From: Morinoia aosen
Taxonomy: Eukaryota > Arthropoda > Malacostraca > Amphipoda > Talitridae
DNA: 64,000 nt
Direction: 5' to 3'
Assembly (NCBI GenBank): GCA_030386875.1
Contig: CM059556.1
Location: 38,666,964-38,730,963, forward strand
The notes beneath the pieces are model-generated. The model searched no databases and was not told where the DNA came from. It saw nothing but the letters and a program-made list of their open reading frames with translations. Of the stretch, positions 10,165 through 22,757 are shown piece by piece (position 1 is the first letter of the stretch; each line of letters starts with the position of its first letter). The position numbers were made by a program, and so were the translations under genes.

Positions 10165-10830
10165 AACTGTCACGAGAAATGGTCCCGCCTCCTTATTAAT
10201 TTACATTAATAGGAAGATCAGGTTCTCGGAATAGAGGGATTGGCATACCTCCATAAAATGACATAATACACAAGAAATGCAAGGGAATATAAAAGAACAC
10301 AGTCACTGAGGAAAAACAAATAACATGTACATATACTAAAATTAGGGCTGTACTCACCGATGAGTAGAGACACGACTTACGTCAGTGCGTTTCTGTGCGC
10401 ACCTGCATTGGTGAGCTGCCTTTGCGTTGACGGGTATTTATATACTCCATATGAATTTAACATGAATTTATAATTACGGCAGAGATAATACAATACGAGA
10501 ACGGAGACTTACACTCAATGAACATGTTATTAGGAAACAGTGCAATTTACAACCTGCCTCAAAGCCCTAACCTAATAACTTTCACAATAATTCATATCCC
10601 AGTAAATCTGGCTGGCCAGCCCTTTCCCTCACTTTTCCCACACATAAAATATGACAGAATACCCCTCAATTATTGTGGCGTTCAGCAGTACAAGATGTGG
10701 TCATAACGTGCGTTCACAAGCTCCTTCTCACAAGCCCAGCTTCTGTTCAGTTTTATGAGCTATTCACAGTTCAAAAGTTATGACGACCGCCTCCCAAATC
10801 TCCCCTTCCGACTTCTAGCACTTAACCTTC
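10165..10830 (+). repeat. Dispersed repeat B, copy 1
   Basis: Matches 22060-22730 in the opposite orientation at moderate identity over its length. Shared landmarks are CTGTCACGAGAAA, AGATCAGGTTCTCGG, the GAGTACAGCTCTAATTTTAG-type block and the palindrome GGCTGGCCAGCC. Near the left end a 7-bp inverted pair (CCTNNTTATTAAT / ATTAATAGG) could form a hairpin. No protein is encoded; the 62-codon frame at 10518 is not conserved in the other copy. Confidence 0.65.
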
Positions 10831-12700
10831 CCTTCACGTCAGACATCTGCGACGACCGCCCTGCCTGCAAATAATTTATCACCTCGTTACTTCTTTTAAT
10901 TGCCGAAAATTGTTCTCAAAATATTTTAATCTTTACGTTAATGTGATATTATGCTTCCATGACATTTATTTAAAAAAACATCTTTTTCAAAAGGAAACTG
11001 CATATCTTATGATCCAAAAAACAATCCTTACCCTCCCAATTGACGTCGAGACTTAGTACTTCATTTACTGTGCAGTTTGGTTACGATGTTTTTCATTTCT
11101 GGAAAAATAGATGTGACATTTTTAATCTCATTTCTAATTTACGGGCTCAAAAAAAAAAAACTTATTCAACTTCCTCTATACTCACAATATATGTAATATT
11201 TTCTCCTATATTTTTCAGAAAGTGATTTTCAGTATCACACTTGGTTCCACGTACTTCTTTGCCCGTTGAAATACCGCGTTAGACTGCCCTCGGTTTATTA
11301 GATTTGCGTACTTGTTAAAGACGATCCTCCTTTTTTTTCCACCCATATCCAATCAGGGATCTTCAGCGATTTCGTAAGCGCTCTTTCGAGGACTCCCTCT
11401 TAGTTGAGATCGCTGTTCATTTGTTAGTTCTACCATTCGACTTTCTCTCCTGTGATCTTCTTGTCTTCCACTGGCAGTGCGCTTGAATAACCCCGCCCTC
11501 TCTCAAGACCTGTCGCTACTCCTTCGAGCACCAAGAATTGGTTGTCCGCTTGTCCTCATGGTTCCCAAGCTCACACATCGAAGCCCATAAATCTGTCAAA
11601 CACTTGTGGCTGCGGTCCTCGACCGTTGTGACCAACGCTCACAAGGGTTTGTAATTAAATTTCTCCCTTTGTCGTCCGGCCGAAGCCTCTCAAGTTTCTC
11701 AACCCTCTTCTCCGCCTTGTTATTTTAACAGAACCCTATTTACAACACTTTTGTGCAAAGATTTTTCTGCCTATGTAAGAGATCTTTGTAGTCCAGGCAG
11801 TACGCTGCCCAGTTTTCCCATAAATTGCAGTGCGCTTGACATCGCCCCATAACACTGCCCATGGCTCTCAAGAATGGCCTTACCGCAAAATTCTTTCGAC
11901 CAATCTTTGTACTGCTGAACGCGAATCTTACAATGTTTTACAAAACAACAATGTTTTACAAAATACGAAGCAAAACCCAATGAGTACACCATCAAAATCA
12001 TGTAGTGAACAATTGCGTCGAATTCTCCAAAATACACAATTAAATTTTTTCCTAATCTTTTCAAAAAAATTCACACAATCAAATTTTCCTTAACAAAACT
12101 AACTGGAAGTTATATATATAATAAATATAAGTATTTATACGTATATACAAAAAATAATAATTACACGAACAATTATTATAGAACGTATAGAATACGAACC
12201 ATCCACCCAGCCGAAACAAAAACCAAGTGAATTTCATCTTAATTCTTCCTTCGTCCAGGACGCTGTTTATTAAACATAATATATATTTCTCAGTGGGAAA
12301 AATGCAACCAAACACAGCCAAGAATTGAGATGCAAAATCAATCATCTAACAAAAATAACAGAAAGTAACAACAGTAAGTTATAGTCGCAATCGTGTGCGT
12401 CTAATTTCCCAAACTTGAATTGAATATTAAACTTTCTTGATTTACACTGAGTCATTCACTCTCATTTAATTCATAGTAAGATTTTGTTCATTATATCCCC
12501 CCACTCCTGTCTCATTTCCTTTTCCTCGTACTGCTACTAATTCCTGTACTCCTCTTCACTTACTCTATATAATGTTTGTGCACTTCTTTTCATTTATTTC
12601 TTTCACCTAATTCCTTCATTTATCAGCTCCATTCATGCCATTCAATTAATTTTTTTAACTCATTCTTTCCATTTTCTGTTCAGTTTCTTCCTTCACTGTT
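10831..12700. other. Unassigned AT-rich sequence
   Basis: No gene supported. About 11320-11760 is pyrimidine-rich, and 12105-12190 is a very AT-rich tract. Short open frames here have no recognisable content. Confidence 0.3.
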
Positions 12701-13268
12701 TTTCCCTTAGCGCATCATTTTGTCCTCCCAATCTTTTAACCCTTTCACTTAATCCCTTCACTCCCCTGCACTTGACCCCTTAACTACGCTCCACTTCACC
12801 TTTTCTCTCCCTCCCCCTGACTTTTTCATTTCTCTCTTCTTGACCCTTTCATCTATTTCCAATAGACCTCTTCATCTACAATAGACCTCTTAACCCCATC
12901 ACCTATCTACAATGGACCCCTTAACCTTTCTCCACCCAACCCCTCAAATCCAACCTCCAATTGACTTTTTCACTACCGTCTACGTGACCCTTTCATTTCC
13001 CATTATTTGACCTCATCACTTTCCTTTACAAGACCCCTTCACTATCCTTCACTTTTCCCATTACCCTCACTTGAGGTTCTGACTTCTCTCACTTGACCAA
13101 TCCACTCTCCTCCTCTTGACCCCTTCACTCCCCTTCCCTTTAGCCATTCATTACCCTCCACTTGACATTTTGACTTTCCTCTACTTGACCCCTCCACTCC
13201 CCCACTTGACTCCTCCACTCCCCCACTTGATCCCTCAACTCCCCTACTTGACCCCTCCACTCCCCCTT
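12700..13268. repeat. Degenerate minisatellite, CTTGACCCCTYCACT-type, about 21-bp unit
   Basis: CTTGACCCCTTCACTYCCC recurs with variable spacing and becomes regular (21 bp) at 13180-13265. Purine/pyrimidine strand bias is strong. Reverse-strand 88-90-codon frames are repeat-driven. Confidence 0.7.
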
Positions 13269-14700
13269 GGCCGCCTCCAATAGAGGGCCGGCAGCGCTCT
13301 CGAGAGGCGCACAATAAGAAGACGAGAGCTCCAATATCACCTGAACATTACTTTCGTAAACATCCTCAACGCGGCGCATCATCTGCGTGGGCTCGCTCAG
13401 TTTCATCCGTGCATCGAGATGATTGGGTTTTCTTTTACTTCTGAGCAGCCACTTGCGACATTTTTGGAGTCGACGTTTGTACGCTTTGGCAGAGCGCGTT
13501 GAGCTTTGCTGCTGTGAAATGGCTCTGGCATCGATGGAATTAGATTAGAGAAGTTAGTTTGAGCCTCTTTAACCGTGAAAAGTGCTTCTAAGAGGGGATG
13601 GAGTGAGGCACTGTTTAGGATAGAGTTTAGAACGTCGACAAAACTAAAGCCGTATTATGTTCGAGCTATTTAAATAATTTTAACAATTTATTAAGCAAAA
13701 GTGGAGCATCAAAGAGATTGTTTAACACTCTTTGAATCTACATGAACCTGACATTTTAAGTGTGCAGCCAATGATCGTTTACCGACTTGGCGTTCAGAAC
13801 TAGTGTAGTGTCCTAACAGAATTTGAATTACTGTGAAGAAAAGTATACCTTTTTTCAAGTCTGGTATATGAGAATCATTTGAATATAAATAGTTCCTTGT
13901 GGGTTCAAAGAAGCTTAGCCGCTTTTAGGGCTGAACACAAAAACGCAGTTGTAGGGAGTACAATTATGTTCAACCTTGTACACGTAACCAAGTCAATTGA
14001 TCAGTTATGGGTTCACGCAAAATTAGCAGCTCAAGTTAAAACGATATTTTAAATGAGCCCAAAAGAAAAGTGCATTTTAAAAAAGGAAGGATCAATTTCA
14101 TTCCCCGGTAAATTACCTTATTAATGTGTATTATCTAGTAGAAAAGATTGCATTGGCTCCCACAAAGCCATTAATACTTTACAAAAATAGAAAATCATTT
14201 TGAAATCTTTGTGGGGCCTTTTTTCCACAGGATGCAATAGGAATAGAATACTGAGTGTTAGTTTTCATGAAAAGGAAACTAGGTATCGTGTTTTGGAAGA
14301 AAAAGGAAATATGAATTTACTTCCATTTCTAGGTAGATGATCATGCTCGTCAGTTTGAGCAGATAGTAATTGCTCAAAATACGTCACTTTCATCAGTCAA
14401 AGTTCTATTCATGAAATTATCAATTGAGAACATATTGTGGTCCAAAATCTCAAGTATTTTCAAACTCAAGAACGAAGCATTTGTGTGGGCATTGTATTCT
14501 AGTTTTCTTGCCGCTCTAAACTCCTCTTTTGAAATGTGCAGTGTACATTGGTTTTAGTTTTTACGTCAATACCATGGGTCCGTTCAACATTGTGAGTATG
14601 GAAAAATGTGTGCTCGGTGAAGTATTTTTAAAGCCTATTCAGGGAACATATTTTTAACTCTATTGACGATTCCCAGAGATTTCATTAGTCAGTTCTGATT
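13269..14700. other. Unassigned sequence
   Basis: No gene or repeat family was recognised. About 13270-13520 is richer in G+C and could hold an exon, but no supported frame was found. Confidence 0.3.
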
Positions 14701-14715
14701 TACGCAATATACTCT

Positions 14716-15760
14716 TTAGGAGCCGGATTTTTTATCTAACACAAGGCCTAGGAACTTAGAGGAGTTAGTTTTCACACAAATTTTAGTCCATGAACGGAAA
14801 GCATTCCGGTAATAGAAGGGCATAATACGTAATATTTTATCCATATTGAAGCATATTTTATTCGCTTCGAGCCCCACTGAAGCATATCGCGGTGCGCTGT
14901 TTATTATATCCATTCGCTGAAAAAGAAGCCGATTTGAAAAAGTTGTAGCTTGTAAAATATTGGTGCTGACAGGCTGGAATAGGTTTCATTGCAAAGAGTA
15001 GGATTCAATTTTTTTTTCATTTCGATATTTTTGAACATTTAGCATACCAGAAAGATAGAAACAATAATTAACGCGGTAAGAATTTTACTTAAAGATGATA
15101 AAACAAAATCAGTGAGAAAAGTGTCCGCTGGGAGACACAGGTAAAGAAAACTACTATTCATGGTATTCTCGAAAAAGAACTTTATTAAACAAATTAATTG
15201 CAGTGTCATCAAGAAATCTCGCAGCATTACAAATATTGGAGGTTTTATTCGCAGGAGTATGAAAAATGTAAGCCGTTCTAATAAAATATTGTTATATAAT
15301 TTAATTTATATTGATGAATGTAACATTTATTTGAAAAGTGTGCTAAATAAACACAATTATTGAATTTTTTTAATTATTGCTCTTTTCAATGAAACCTATT
15401 TCAGCCTTCTACCACTAACATTTTACAAACTACAGCGTTTTTAAATTTAAAATTTTTTTAACGGACACCTTGTATTTGCCTTTATAATAGGATTTTAATT
15501 CAGGAGATATGAGTAAAGTGTGCTATCGTCAGTTTTAATTATAAATTTGAAAAATAAAGTAGATTTACCTACATCGTTGATGATGATTAAAAATAGAAGA
15601 GGTCTTAGGACAGACCCTTGAGGAACTCCAAGGCTAATTTACAGTATTTCCGATAGTACATTATCGAGGCTAACCGATGGTGTATTTTCTTATGAAGAAG
15701 ATCCACTAAAAATCTAAAATCGAAAAAAATGCTTATAAAATTAGCCATTGAACAGAAAAT
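14716..15760 (-). pseudogene. Non-LTR reverse transcriptase fossil, split by a TIR element
   Basis: On the minus strand around 15560-15650 the peptide ISLGVPQGSVLRPLLFLI is clearly RT motif B. It is followed by a decayed motif C (KTDDSTLYSYLL, with the usual F/Y-A-D-D changed to K-T-D-D). An in-frame stop and a frame change lie just upstream. The thumb segment (VGLEANK..FNMDK..IMPF, then KFLGLVLDKK) lies at 14716-14910. The two parts should be tens of codons apart but are separated by about 600 bp, most of which is the TIR element at 14935-15443. The relic is inactive. It resembles Jockey/CR1-type elements; clade is uncertain. Confidence 0.75.
14935..15443. mobile_element. Short TIR DNA element inserted in the RT fossil
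   Basis: About 64-bp inverted termini: the left end AAAAAGTTGTAGCTTGTAAA pairs with the right end TTTACAAACTACAGCGTTTT, and the match continues through GGCTGGAATAGGTTTCATTG. Total length is about 509 bp. It contains a 67-codon frame (15160-15363) with no recognisable domain, too short for a transposase. The target duplication is unclear. It is probably a MITE of an unidentified superfamily. Confidence 0.7.
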
Positions 15761-16561
15761 AAAAATCGTTTCAGAGACCAGTTCCTCTAAAAATTCTGTA
15801 GCATGCAATTGTGATGAATTCTGCAAAAGAACGATGTCACACACGACAACAAATTTCAGACTCTCTACGCATCTAAATAAGAGCAAAGGAAAATAGAAAC
15901 AAAGACAGGCATTTATTCTCTGAAGGGGTTAAACTTTAAGCGTAGCATTTAACATAGGTGTTGCCGTAAAACCGGGAAACGATTCTCAAATGTTAATGTC
16001 ATATCCACTGAAAAACTGCCAATTACTCTGAAACCATCATGAAAGAAACAGGAAAATTAGAAAGTTTTTGTCAAAAAAATATTGTGAGTCCAACATTTCT
16101 ATATAAATGTGACAATTACCTGTACTGCACTTTAATACACCTTCCGTTTTCTGTGTAAAAAACTAGTCCATAAACTGAGGACTTTCTTCTACAAATATTT
16201 TCCCAGAGTATTTAAGTTTACGTGTCATTCTGGTGAGCTAATTAGAAATCGCTTTTTTTCGGCAGAGGGACTCTATTCCCTGGATAATGTGCTCTTCTGT
16301 TGTGTAAAGATGTAGTTGTGCACTGTGCGCTTCGGCGTCCATTGGAATGACGCCACGCAATTTTAACGCATGAGTGAAGTAGCCACACGAAAGAAATATG
16401 AGCAGTAATTTCTTTTAGTAAAGTCACTAATTTTGTTACCATTTTCTTCTCTTTTACTTAAAAAATTGCAAAATTTTCAATCTGATGTATCAGTTATGAT
16501 TTGTACCAATTACGTGCAACTGTTGCCTCCACCCGAAACGTAAAACCATATTTAATGTACA
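15761..16561. other. Unassigned sequence
   Basis: AT-rich; nothing recognisable. The far left may still hold decayed sequence of the RT fossil. Confidence 0.3.
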
Positions 16562-16798
16562 AGTCAGCGAAATATGAGTACTTCTGCCACAAGTTGAAGA
16601 ATTGGAAGACTATTATTCAATTCATTGCATATGCTGATGACAAGTAGCGCCACAAGATGTTCAACCCGTTAATACTGTCTATTTGAAAATGACATATTCA
16701 ACGAAATACATCGGTGCCAAGTTGAAGAATTGCATTATTCCATGACAAATGCTGAAGACAAGTACCACCACAGGACTTTCAAGCTCTAAACACTGTTC
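16562..16798. repeat. Diverged tandem duplication, about 125-bp unit, 2 copies
   Basis: Both halves contain CGAAATAYRT..CTGCCACAAGTTGAAGAATTG-like sequence, a GCATATGCTGATGACAAGTA-type block and a TTCAAGCTCTAAACACTGTC-type block in the same order. Confidence 0.6.
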
Positions 16799-17629
16799 TC
16801 GACCCCTCGGACCATCACACACCGGATACCGCTGGCACAGCCCTTGAGAAATTTTAGCCAAAATAACAAATCTTGAAAATTACGCGCGTCGTTATTTTTG
16901 TTTGAGCTTGTCTTTTTCTTTCGCTATTCTTCTGAAGACAATAAAATAAACTGAGAGTAAAATGATTTAGATGATTTTATCTTAGGTTTTACGTAGAAAC
17001 CTCAATGACAGATTTATTTATTTAATTGGAATATTCATTCATTTTAGTTTGTACAAATGAGTATCATGATTTGATGAATTTACGTGACCACAAATTTACT
17101 TTAAGAACCATACGCAATAAATTTGTGAAATATTAAAAAGAAAAAATCTTCGTTGTTCGCCATTAATGCTTGTCCGTCCTCAAAAAATAACCACGAAATC
17201 TCAGACTGTTGAACTACCGAAAAATAACGTTGGCGCTTAAAACAAGTATGTGTTCTTGAAAAAAATTGCCGGTATTATTTCACAATCATTTGTAAAACTC
17301 ATATTCTGATTAGTTTCGACGAATAAGTTTCGAATTCAAAGAAAATAAAATTATCAAATACGATTTACAGACACTTTAACACCCTTCGTTGTTAAATGTA
17401 GACATATTTTTTTCGCTCATAAAATACTTTTTTGTTTGCTACTTTACGTCTGAAATATTGAAGTCGAGTGTTTAATCGTTTAAATTTTGCTGCATTTCCA
17501 ATATTCTGGTTATCCTAAGACGTGAATAATCACATTGTACCGTGAATTCCCTACAGTGTTTTAACATTTCTGAGCTATGTACGCTATAATTCAATTAAAC
17601 ATTTCCAAACGTACGTTGCTAAATATATC
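16799..17629. other. Unassigned AT-rich sequence
   Basis: No gene supported. The phrase GTATTTCCAGACG of the next array is absent until about 17650. Confidence 0.3.
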
Positions 17630-18082
17630 CCGGTCATTTTAGGAACAAGTCCGTATTTACAGACGTAGGACATCAACAAACGTTCATCAGGTGTGTTAGT
17701 AAACGTCCGTATTTCCAAACGTTAAATATTAAATATTTAAATGTAAATATTAAATATTTAACAGTCATGTTAAGGAACAGGTCCGTATTTCCAGACGAAA
17801 ACCATAAATATTTGTGAGTTATGTGGAGAAAAAAATTCGTATTTCCGGACTTACATCAAATATTCGGTAGTAATCTAGAGGACAAGTCTGTATTTCCAGA
17901 CGGCGGACATAAATTCTTCTCCAGCCATCTAAAGCAAATGTTCGTATTTCCCTACCATCAACATAAAATATTTTCCAGTCATGTAAAGAACAAGTATGTA
18001 TTTCCACACGTTCAACACTAAATATTTCCCAGCCACGCTAAGAACAAGCCCGTATTTCCAGACGTAAAACATCAAATGTTTC
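17630..18082. repeat. About 60-bp tandem repeat, roughly 8 diverged copies
   Basis: Each unit carries GAACAAGTCCGTATTTCCAG, ACGTAAAACATCAAATATTT and CCAGTCATGTTAA in that order. Short frames on both strands here are repeat-driven. Confidence 0.75.
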
Positions 18083-18672
18083 CTACCTACACTAAGTATC
18101 CCGAATTGCCGATCGACTTGTCTGAGTGCCAAATGGTTTTCTGACCTTGTCATCAGAGCGCCCGACGTCTTGCAATTCCTGGCCGAAGACCGGCCTGTAA
18201 TTTTCCGTCCTAAAGCCCGGCCAGTAATTTTTTGCCGTGAGACTGGGGCAGTAATGGGAGGGCCCTCGCTGCCTGGTGCTGATGGGCCCGCAAAACTTGT
18301 CCTGCAGATGAATTGGCGTTCCGAGTGTGTGCTCTGAGCTCGGCCTGCGGGACGCAGGTCTCCAGTTTTTATTTCACCGACTACCGTCCCTGGAGAGGGA
18401 AAGAACGGGAGTCTTTCCTCGTCACCTGCGTTACTAATTTCGAGTAGGACGAGGAGCGTTTCCTTCGAACAGGAAAGCACTTGAGACATTCTCTGGATAT
18501 GTTCGTGCTTCTGGTATTCACCTGGGAGTGCAAACATGCGTTCGACTCTTTTTTTGGTCAATCTATTTTGATATTTTTGGCACCGATGCGTAAATTCAGG
18601 ATGAATGATACTTTGAATAGCTCGGTTTGAATCAGACGGTGTACAATTTTCTAAAAAAATATACTTGTACAA
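18083..18672 (-). other. Open reading frame of unknown status (non-repeat part)
   Basis: A 247-codon minus-strand frame runs from 18672 to 17929; its last third is the 60-bp repeat. The unique part has an internal GRALGRKITGRSSARN-like duplication but no recognisable domain, signal peptide or membrane segment. It starts with ATG at 18672 (MYKYIFLENC). I list it only because it is the longest frame in the window outside the retrotransposons and tandem arrays. It could equally be chance or transposon debris. Confidence 0.15.
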
Positions 18673-19814
18673 TTTTTTCCTCTCGTAAAATCATGTGTAT
18701 CCCGAAATAGTTCGCCCTTTAATATTTGTGAAAGTCCGCCTTCAAAGTTGACCTAATAGAAAAATTTCAGCAGTCGGCAGCTCTTTTTCTTCGTACACCT
18801 GCCGTGTCGCAACGTACCTTAGGTGTTTTCGGTCCATCCTGCCGTCACCGCAGTGCATTCGGTACGCACGCAATCAAGGATCTTTATTATTGTTTGTCAT
18901 CATCATCGTCATTATCTAATATATTATCGGCATGACTCATCCATCGACGTGTCACTATTTGATACGAGCAACCATAGTCGTTATGCGTTGCTGCTAAAAC
19001 TTTAGACCAGCATGCATGGGCCAGCGTGGAGCTTCGGCGCGGGAGTGACCTGGGCAGCAGAAGGATCTAATGCCAACGGCCTTACCTATTTGGTATGTCG
19101 ACTGGCATTATGCAATTCATCGAAGTTGGTCCTCAGGACGCATTTTCAGTGTTCCTTATCTGGAGGGAAAAGATCCCTCTAACTTCTGTGTACTTCTCGG
19201 GACCGTAGGACTCTTGTCCCTTCCATATAACAAATCACTCATAGGAGTAATGTGGATAGTTAGCCCCATGTGTGCGTATTCCACTATTTTCATCGATTTG
19301 TTTCCTAGTGTCCTGAATGTATACTGTTTTCTTTTATCTTCCTATAGGTTTTTCAAAGTATGTGGCAGAAAGCGAGTTAAAGTATTTGTAATTTTTCATA
19401 ATAAATGTAAACATCAACTTTACTAATTCTCTTTTCACTCCACGATTTCCACAAGCTATGCTGGAAAAACTATTGAGCTTAACTCACCCCTACCCTCCAC
19501 TTAATAACTTATTCTTTCTATAACGGTACTCACAGGGACTAAATAATGATTCTTCATCACCCTTCTTCAACATCGAAATTTTTTAAATGAATATTTCTCT
19601 AAAACATTAAAACTCAGTTAAGTTTTTAGCGCCTGCATTTGCTCGCTTGTGCCTTCGTCTTCCTACAACGTGTTAATTTATCCTGGTTGAAGTTAGGAAG
19701 TCAACTATATGTACTCTAGAATAAGAGCTTATCTAATTTTGAAATCAGTATACCTGTGCAAATTTAACAGGTATGAATGTCAAGACAAAGTCCGTTCAAT
19801 AAGCCCTTCAAGGG
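18673..19814. other. Unassigned sequence
   Basis: A 118-codon plus-strand frame at 19070-19426 has several hydrophobic stretches but no recognisable family, and I could not support it as a gene. Confidence 0.3.
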
Positions 19815-19990
19815 AATTCATGGAAGGTGGGTACGGCTTAAACAATTTATCTAGCGCAAGTGATACAGCAGTAAATTGTTTCTCAAGCCTAGCACAATGT
19901 ACGCATTTGAGTATAGCTACTTGTGGGCCCGAATAAGCTCAGCTACTTCTAGGGCATTCTATCATCAACGTTATTTTAAGGTGTACAAAT
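19815..19990 (+). repeat. Dispersed repeat C, copy 1
   Basis: Matches 41785-41950 in the same orientation. Shared landmarks are GTGATACAG, GAGTATAGCTACYTGTGGGC, CTTCTAGGGCATYCTA and AAGGTGTACAA. The nature of the element is unknown. Confidence 0.65.
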
Positions 19991-20394
19991 ATATTTAGCC
20001 TGATTCGGCCTTCAGAAGGAGTGGAAGGAGTGGTTCGGTCTTAAGAAGGACTACGTGGAAGCTTACAGATGCAAGCGTACTTGAACACTGCTGTGTGGCG
20101 GGTCCATCGTCTATATAACCTGATACGAAGAAGTGCGGCGATACATTTTCGAATAATTCAGCGGTACACTTGACATTGTAGGTTCTTCTTAATCAAGTTG
20201 GCTGTGCTAGGTCCACAGCACTTAGCGTAGCCAACTACTTTTCTAAGAACTCACGCTCATCTGTCATTTAATTTAAATTCAGCATCTCCATCCTTTACTT
20301 CTACGGGTGTGTGTGTATTAAACAGATGGAAGCCGACAGGCAGATGGAATAGATGTAAAATATATGTTTTTCGAAAAGAATGCATTAAAAATGA
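19991..20394. other. Unassigned sequence
   Basis: Contains a short local repeat (GGAGTGGAAGGAGTGGTTCG, about 20017-20036); otherwise nothing recognised. Confidence 0.3.
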
Positions 20395-20890
20395 ATGCAC
20401 TAAAGGATAGAGATGCCCAATGCAGTAAGGAGGGATGCAGTAAGGATGGAGGTGCCCAATGCAGTAAAGGATGGATGCAGTAAGGGATGGAGGTGCTCAA
20501 TGCAGTAAAGGATGGATGCACTGAAGGTAGGACTTGCCCAATGCAGTAAGGATGGATGCAGTTAAGGATGGAGGTTCCCAATGCAGTAAGGATGGATGCA
20601 GTAAAAGATGGAGGGGCCCTATGCAGTAAAGGTAGGAGGTGCTCGATGCAGTAAAGGAAGGAGGTGCTCGATGCAGTAAAGGGAGGAGGTGCTCGATGCA
20701 GTAAAGGTAGGAGGTGCTCGATGCAGTAAAGGTAGGAGGTGCTCGAAGCAGTAAAGGTAGGAGGTGCTCGATACAGTAAAGGGAGGAGGTGCTCGATGCA
20801 GTAAAGGTAGTAGGTGCTCGATGCAGTAAAGGTAGGAGGTGCTCCATGCAGTAAAGATAAGAGGTGCTCGATGCAGTAAAGGTAGGAGGT
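20395..20890. repeat. 25-bp minisatellite, about 20 copies
   Basis: The unit combines GATGCAGTAAAGGTAGGAGG with TGCTC, becoming more regular from left to right. Reverse-strand frames of 87-139 codons are repeat-driven. A single stray unit lies at about 22728-22757. Confidence 0.9.
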
Positions 20891-21068
20891 GTCGAGAATC
20901 TGTTAAGAAAAACCAATTTTGTGAATTAAAAAATGAGGATTTGGGGAAAATTTTAATTGTGTGTAATAAATTTTGTGCTGTCGAGAATCTGTTAAGAATA
21001 ACCAATTTTGTGAATTAAAAAATGAGGATTTAGGGAAAATTTTAATTGTGTGAAATAAATTTTGTGCT
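20891..21068. repeat. 89-bp tandem duplication, 2 copies
   Basis: GTCGAGAATCTGTTAAGAA begins copies at 20891 and 20980; the copies differ at only a few positions, indicating a recent duplication. Confidence 0.9.
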
Positions 21069-21154
21069 TACTTAGAAATATCTCAGTAAATCCCAGCAGC
21101 ACAGGAGGGTCGCTTCAACATGTATGTTTTTATGCCTGTATGTTTGGATTCAGC

Positions 21155-21640
21155 ACATGTTAGGTGGAGCGATAAGATGTAAGGGCTCGAACGATGTCTG
21201 TTTACATTGTGTGTTGTTTCTGGAGGGGTCTATTTTGTGGTGTTAGCAATTTTTTCGTTCGGGCGAGCCCATGGAAACTTTAGACGTTTGGAAAAATGCC
21301 TACCCATGCGCAAACAAAAGTCGCCTTGTGGTCAAACATAAATCGAGACACTTAAGCCGAGAGAGGTGGCAAACCAACGGTCGGTTTCGAAGGGGCTTGA
21401 GCGTGAGAAACAATGAGGCTAAGAAAGAAATAAAGGCGAGCTACGGAACTACCAATTAGAAAAGAGGTAGGCGGTCGCGGTCGAGGTCCGAAGAAGCCTA
21501 TAGGTCGAATAGGAGAGAGCGGACAACCCTCAAGAAAATGAGCTGGACATGCGATGAACAATAGACAGTTCGACAACCGACGCCGCGGCGCGAAGTATAA
21601 GAAATAAAACGCGGGTGTGTTCACAGTAACAAACGTGTTT
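21155..21640 (+). other. Possible solo-LTR-like segment (weak)
   Basis: Starts near TGTTAGGTGGAGCGATAAG and contains a G+C-rich stretch followed by GCGAAGTATAAGAAATAAAA and a CACAGTAACA-like end. This resembles the promoter/polyadenylation order of gypsy-type LTRs. There is no second LTR and no internal region, and no convincing target duplication, so this is only a suggestion. Confidence 0.15.
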
Positions 21641-22059
21641 AAAGAAATAATGAAAAAAGTGTATATATTAAAAATTATACTAAAGTTTACGCTGTAATGT
21701 AATCCAGAAATTCTTACATTTTCTCGTTTTACTTGCAGAGAGGAAATTTTATGTGTCCCCTTTACCACGTTCACTAAGGGGAGATGACCAAATCGACCAA
21801 ATTGTATGAATCATTTGATGGAACGGAGATGCCACACTAGATGGGAGGGTAAGAGAAATATAGTTTCCTTTGGAAAAGATGTTTTTGAGATGAATATTGT
21901 GAATTTCAATGTCATTCGGTGAAGTAAAAAATTGAGATATTTAAGGGGACGTTAGTGACGCGATTAAGGGTAACAAGTCAAATTTTTGTCTTTAACAGGC
22001 GGGACGGATTCATGTAATTGAAGAATTGATCTGCTCGGAGGAGAGGGAACTAACGTGCG
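21641..22059. other. Unassigned sequence
   Basis: AT-rich with no recognised feature. Confidence 0.3.
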
Positions 22060-22727
22060 AAGATACCGAAGCAGGAGCTCCGAAGTTAGCGATTGGCAAC
22101 AGACTTTCTTGAACTGTGCATAGGACAGTCATTTGAACTGAAGCTGTATGGGCTCATGAATGTGAAGGTCGAAGTAATGACCACATCCCGTGCTGCTGGG
22201 AGCGCTGAGACATTGTAGGCATTACTTGTGTTATGTTTGGGAGTGTAAGTAACATGCGGGAAAAGGCTGGCCAGCCGGAAAAATTCAGTGTAGTTATGTG
22301 AGGGAGGTCATTTGGCGTATGCTGTTTTTGGATTCCTTTATTTGATTTGCATCAGTTCGAATACCATTCATTGTGTGTACGCTCATTAATGTTTGTATGA
22401 CGTATAGCTGGAAATTATAAATGTTAAGCATAGTTTATCCTGTGTATCATGCCCCACAATATTAGAAGCGATCAATCGTAATACCACGGAGGGCGCTCAG
22501 AAAATGCGTTGCGTAAGTGTGTCATCTACCATCGGTGAGTACAGCTCTAATTTTAGTATACAATCATTGTTTTTTTGTTCTTAGTGACTGTGTTCTTGAT
22601 ACATCCTCATATTTTTGTGTATTGTGTAATGTCATGGAGGTTTGCCATTCCCTCAACTCCGAGAACCTGATCTTCTTGTTAATGAAATGTTAACAAGAGG
22701 AGACGGGACCGTTTTCTCGTGACAGAG
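22060..22727 (-). repeat. Dispersed repeat B, copy 2 (inverted relative to copy 1)
   Basis: Carries the same landmarks as 10165-10830 in reverse order and orientation, including GGCTGGCCAGCC near 22267 and CCGAGAACCTGATCTTCTTG near 22660. A hairpin-capable TTGTTAATGAAATGTTAACA replaces the corresponding one in copy 1. It ends at CTCGTGACAG, directly followed by one stray unit of the 25-bp minisatellite. Confidence 0.65.
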
Positions 22728-22757
22728 GTGCTCGATGCAGTAAAGGATGGATACATG

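Noticed and set aside
17929-18672. 247-codon minus-strand frame as a gene
   Set aside because: No recognisable domain, and its end is made of the 60-bp tandem repeat. Kept only as a low-confidence open frame.
21155-21640. LTR retrotransposon
   Set aside because: Only an LTR-like composition was seen; there is no second LTR, primer-binding site or gag/pol sequence.
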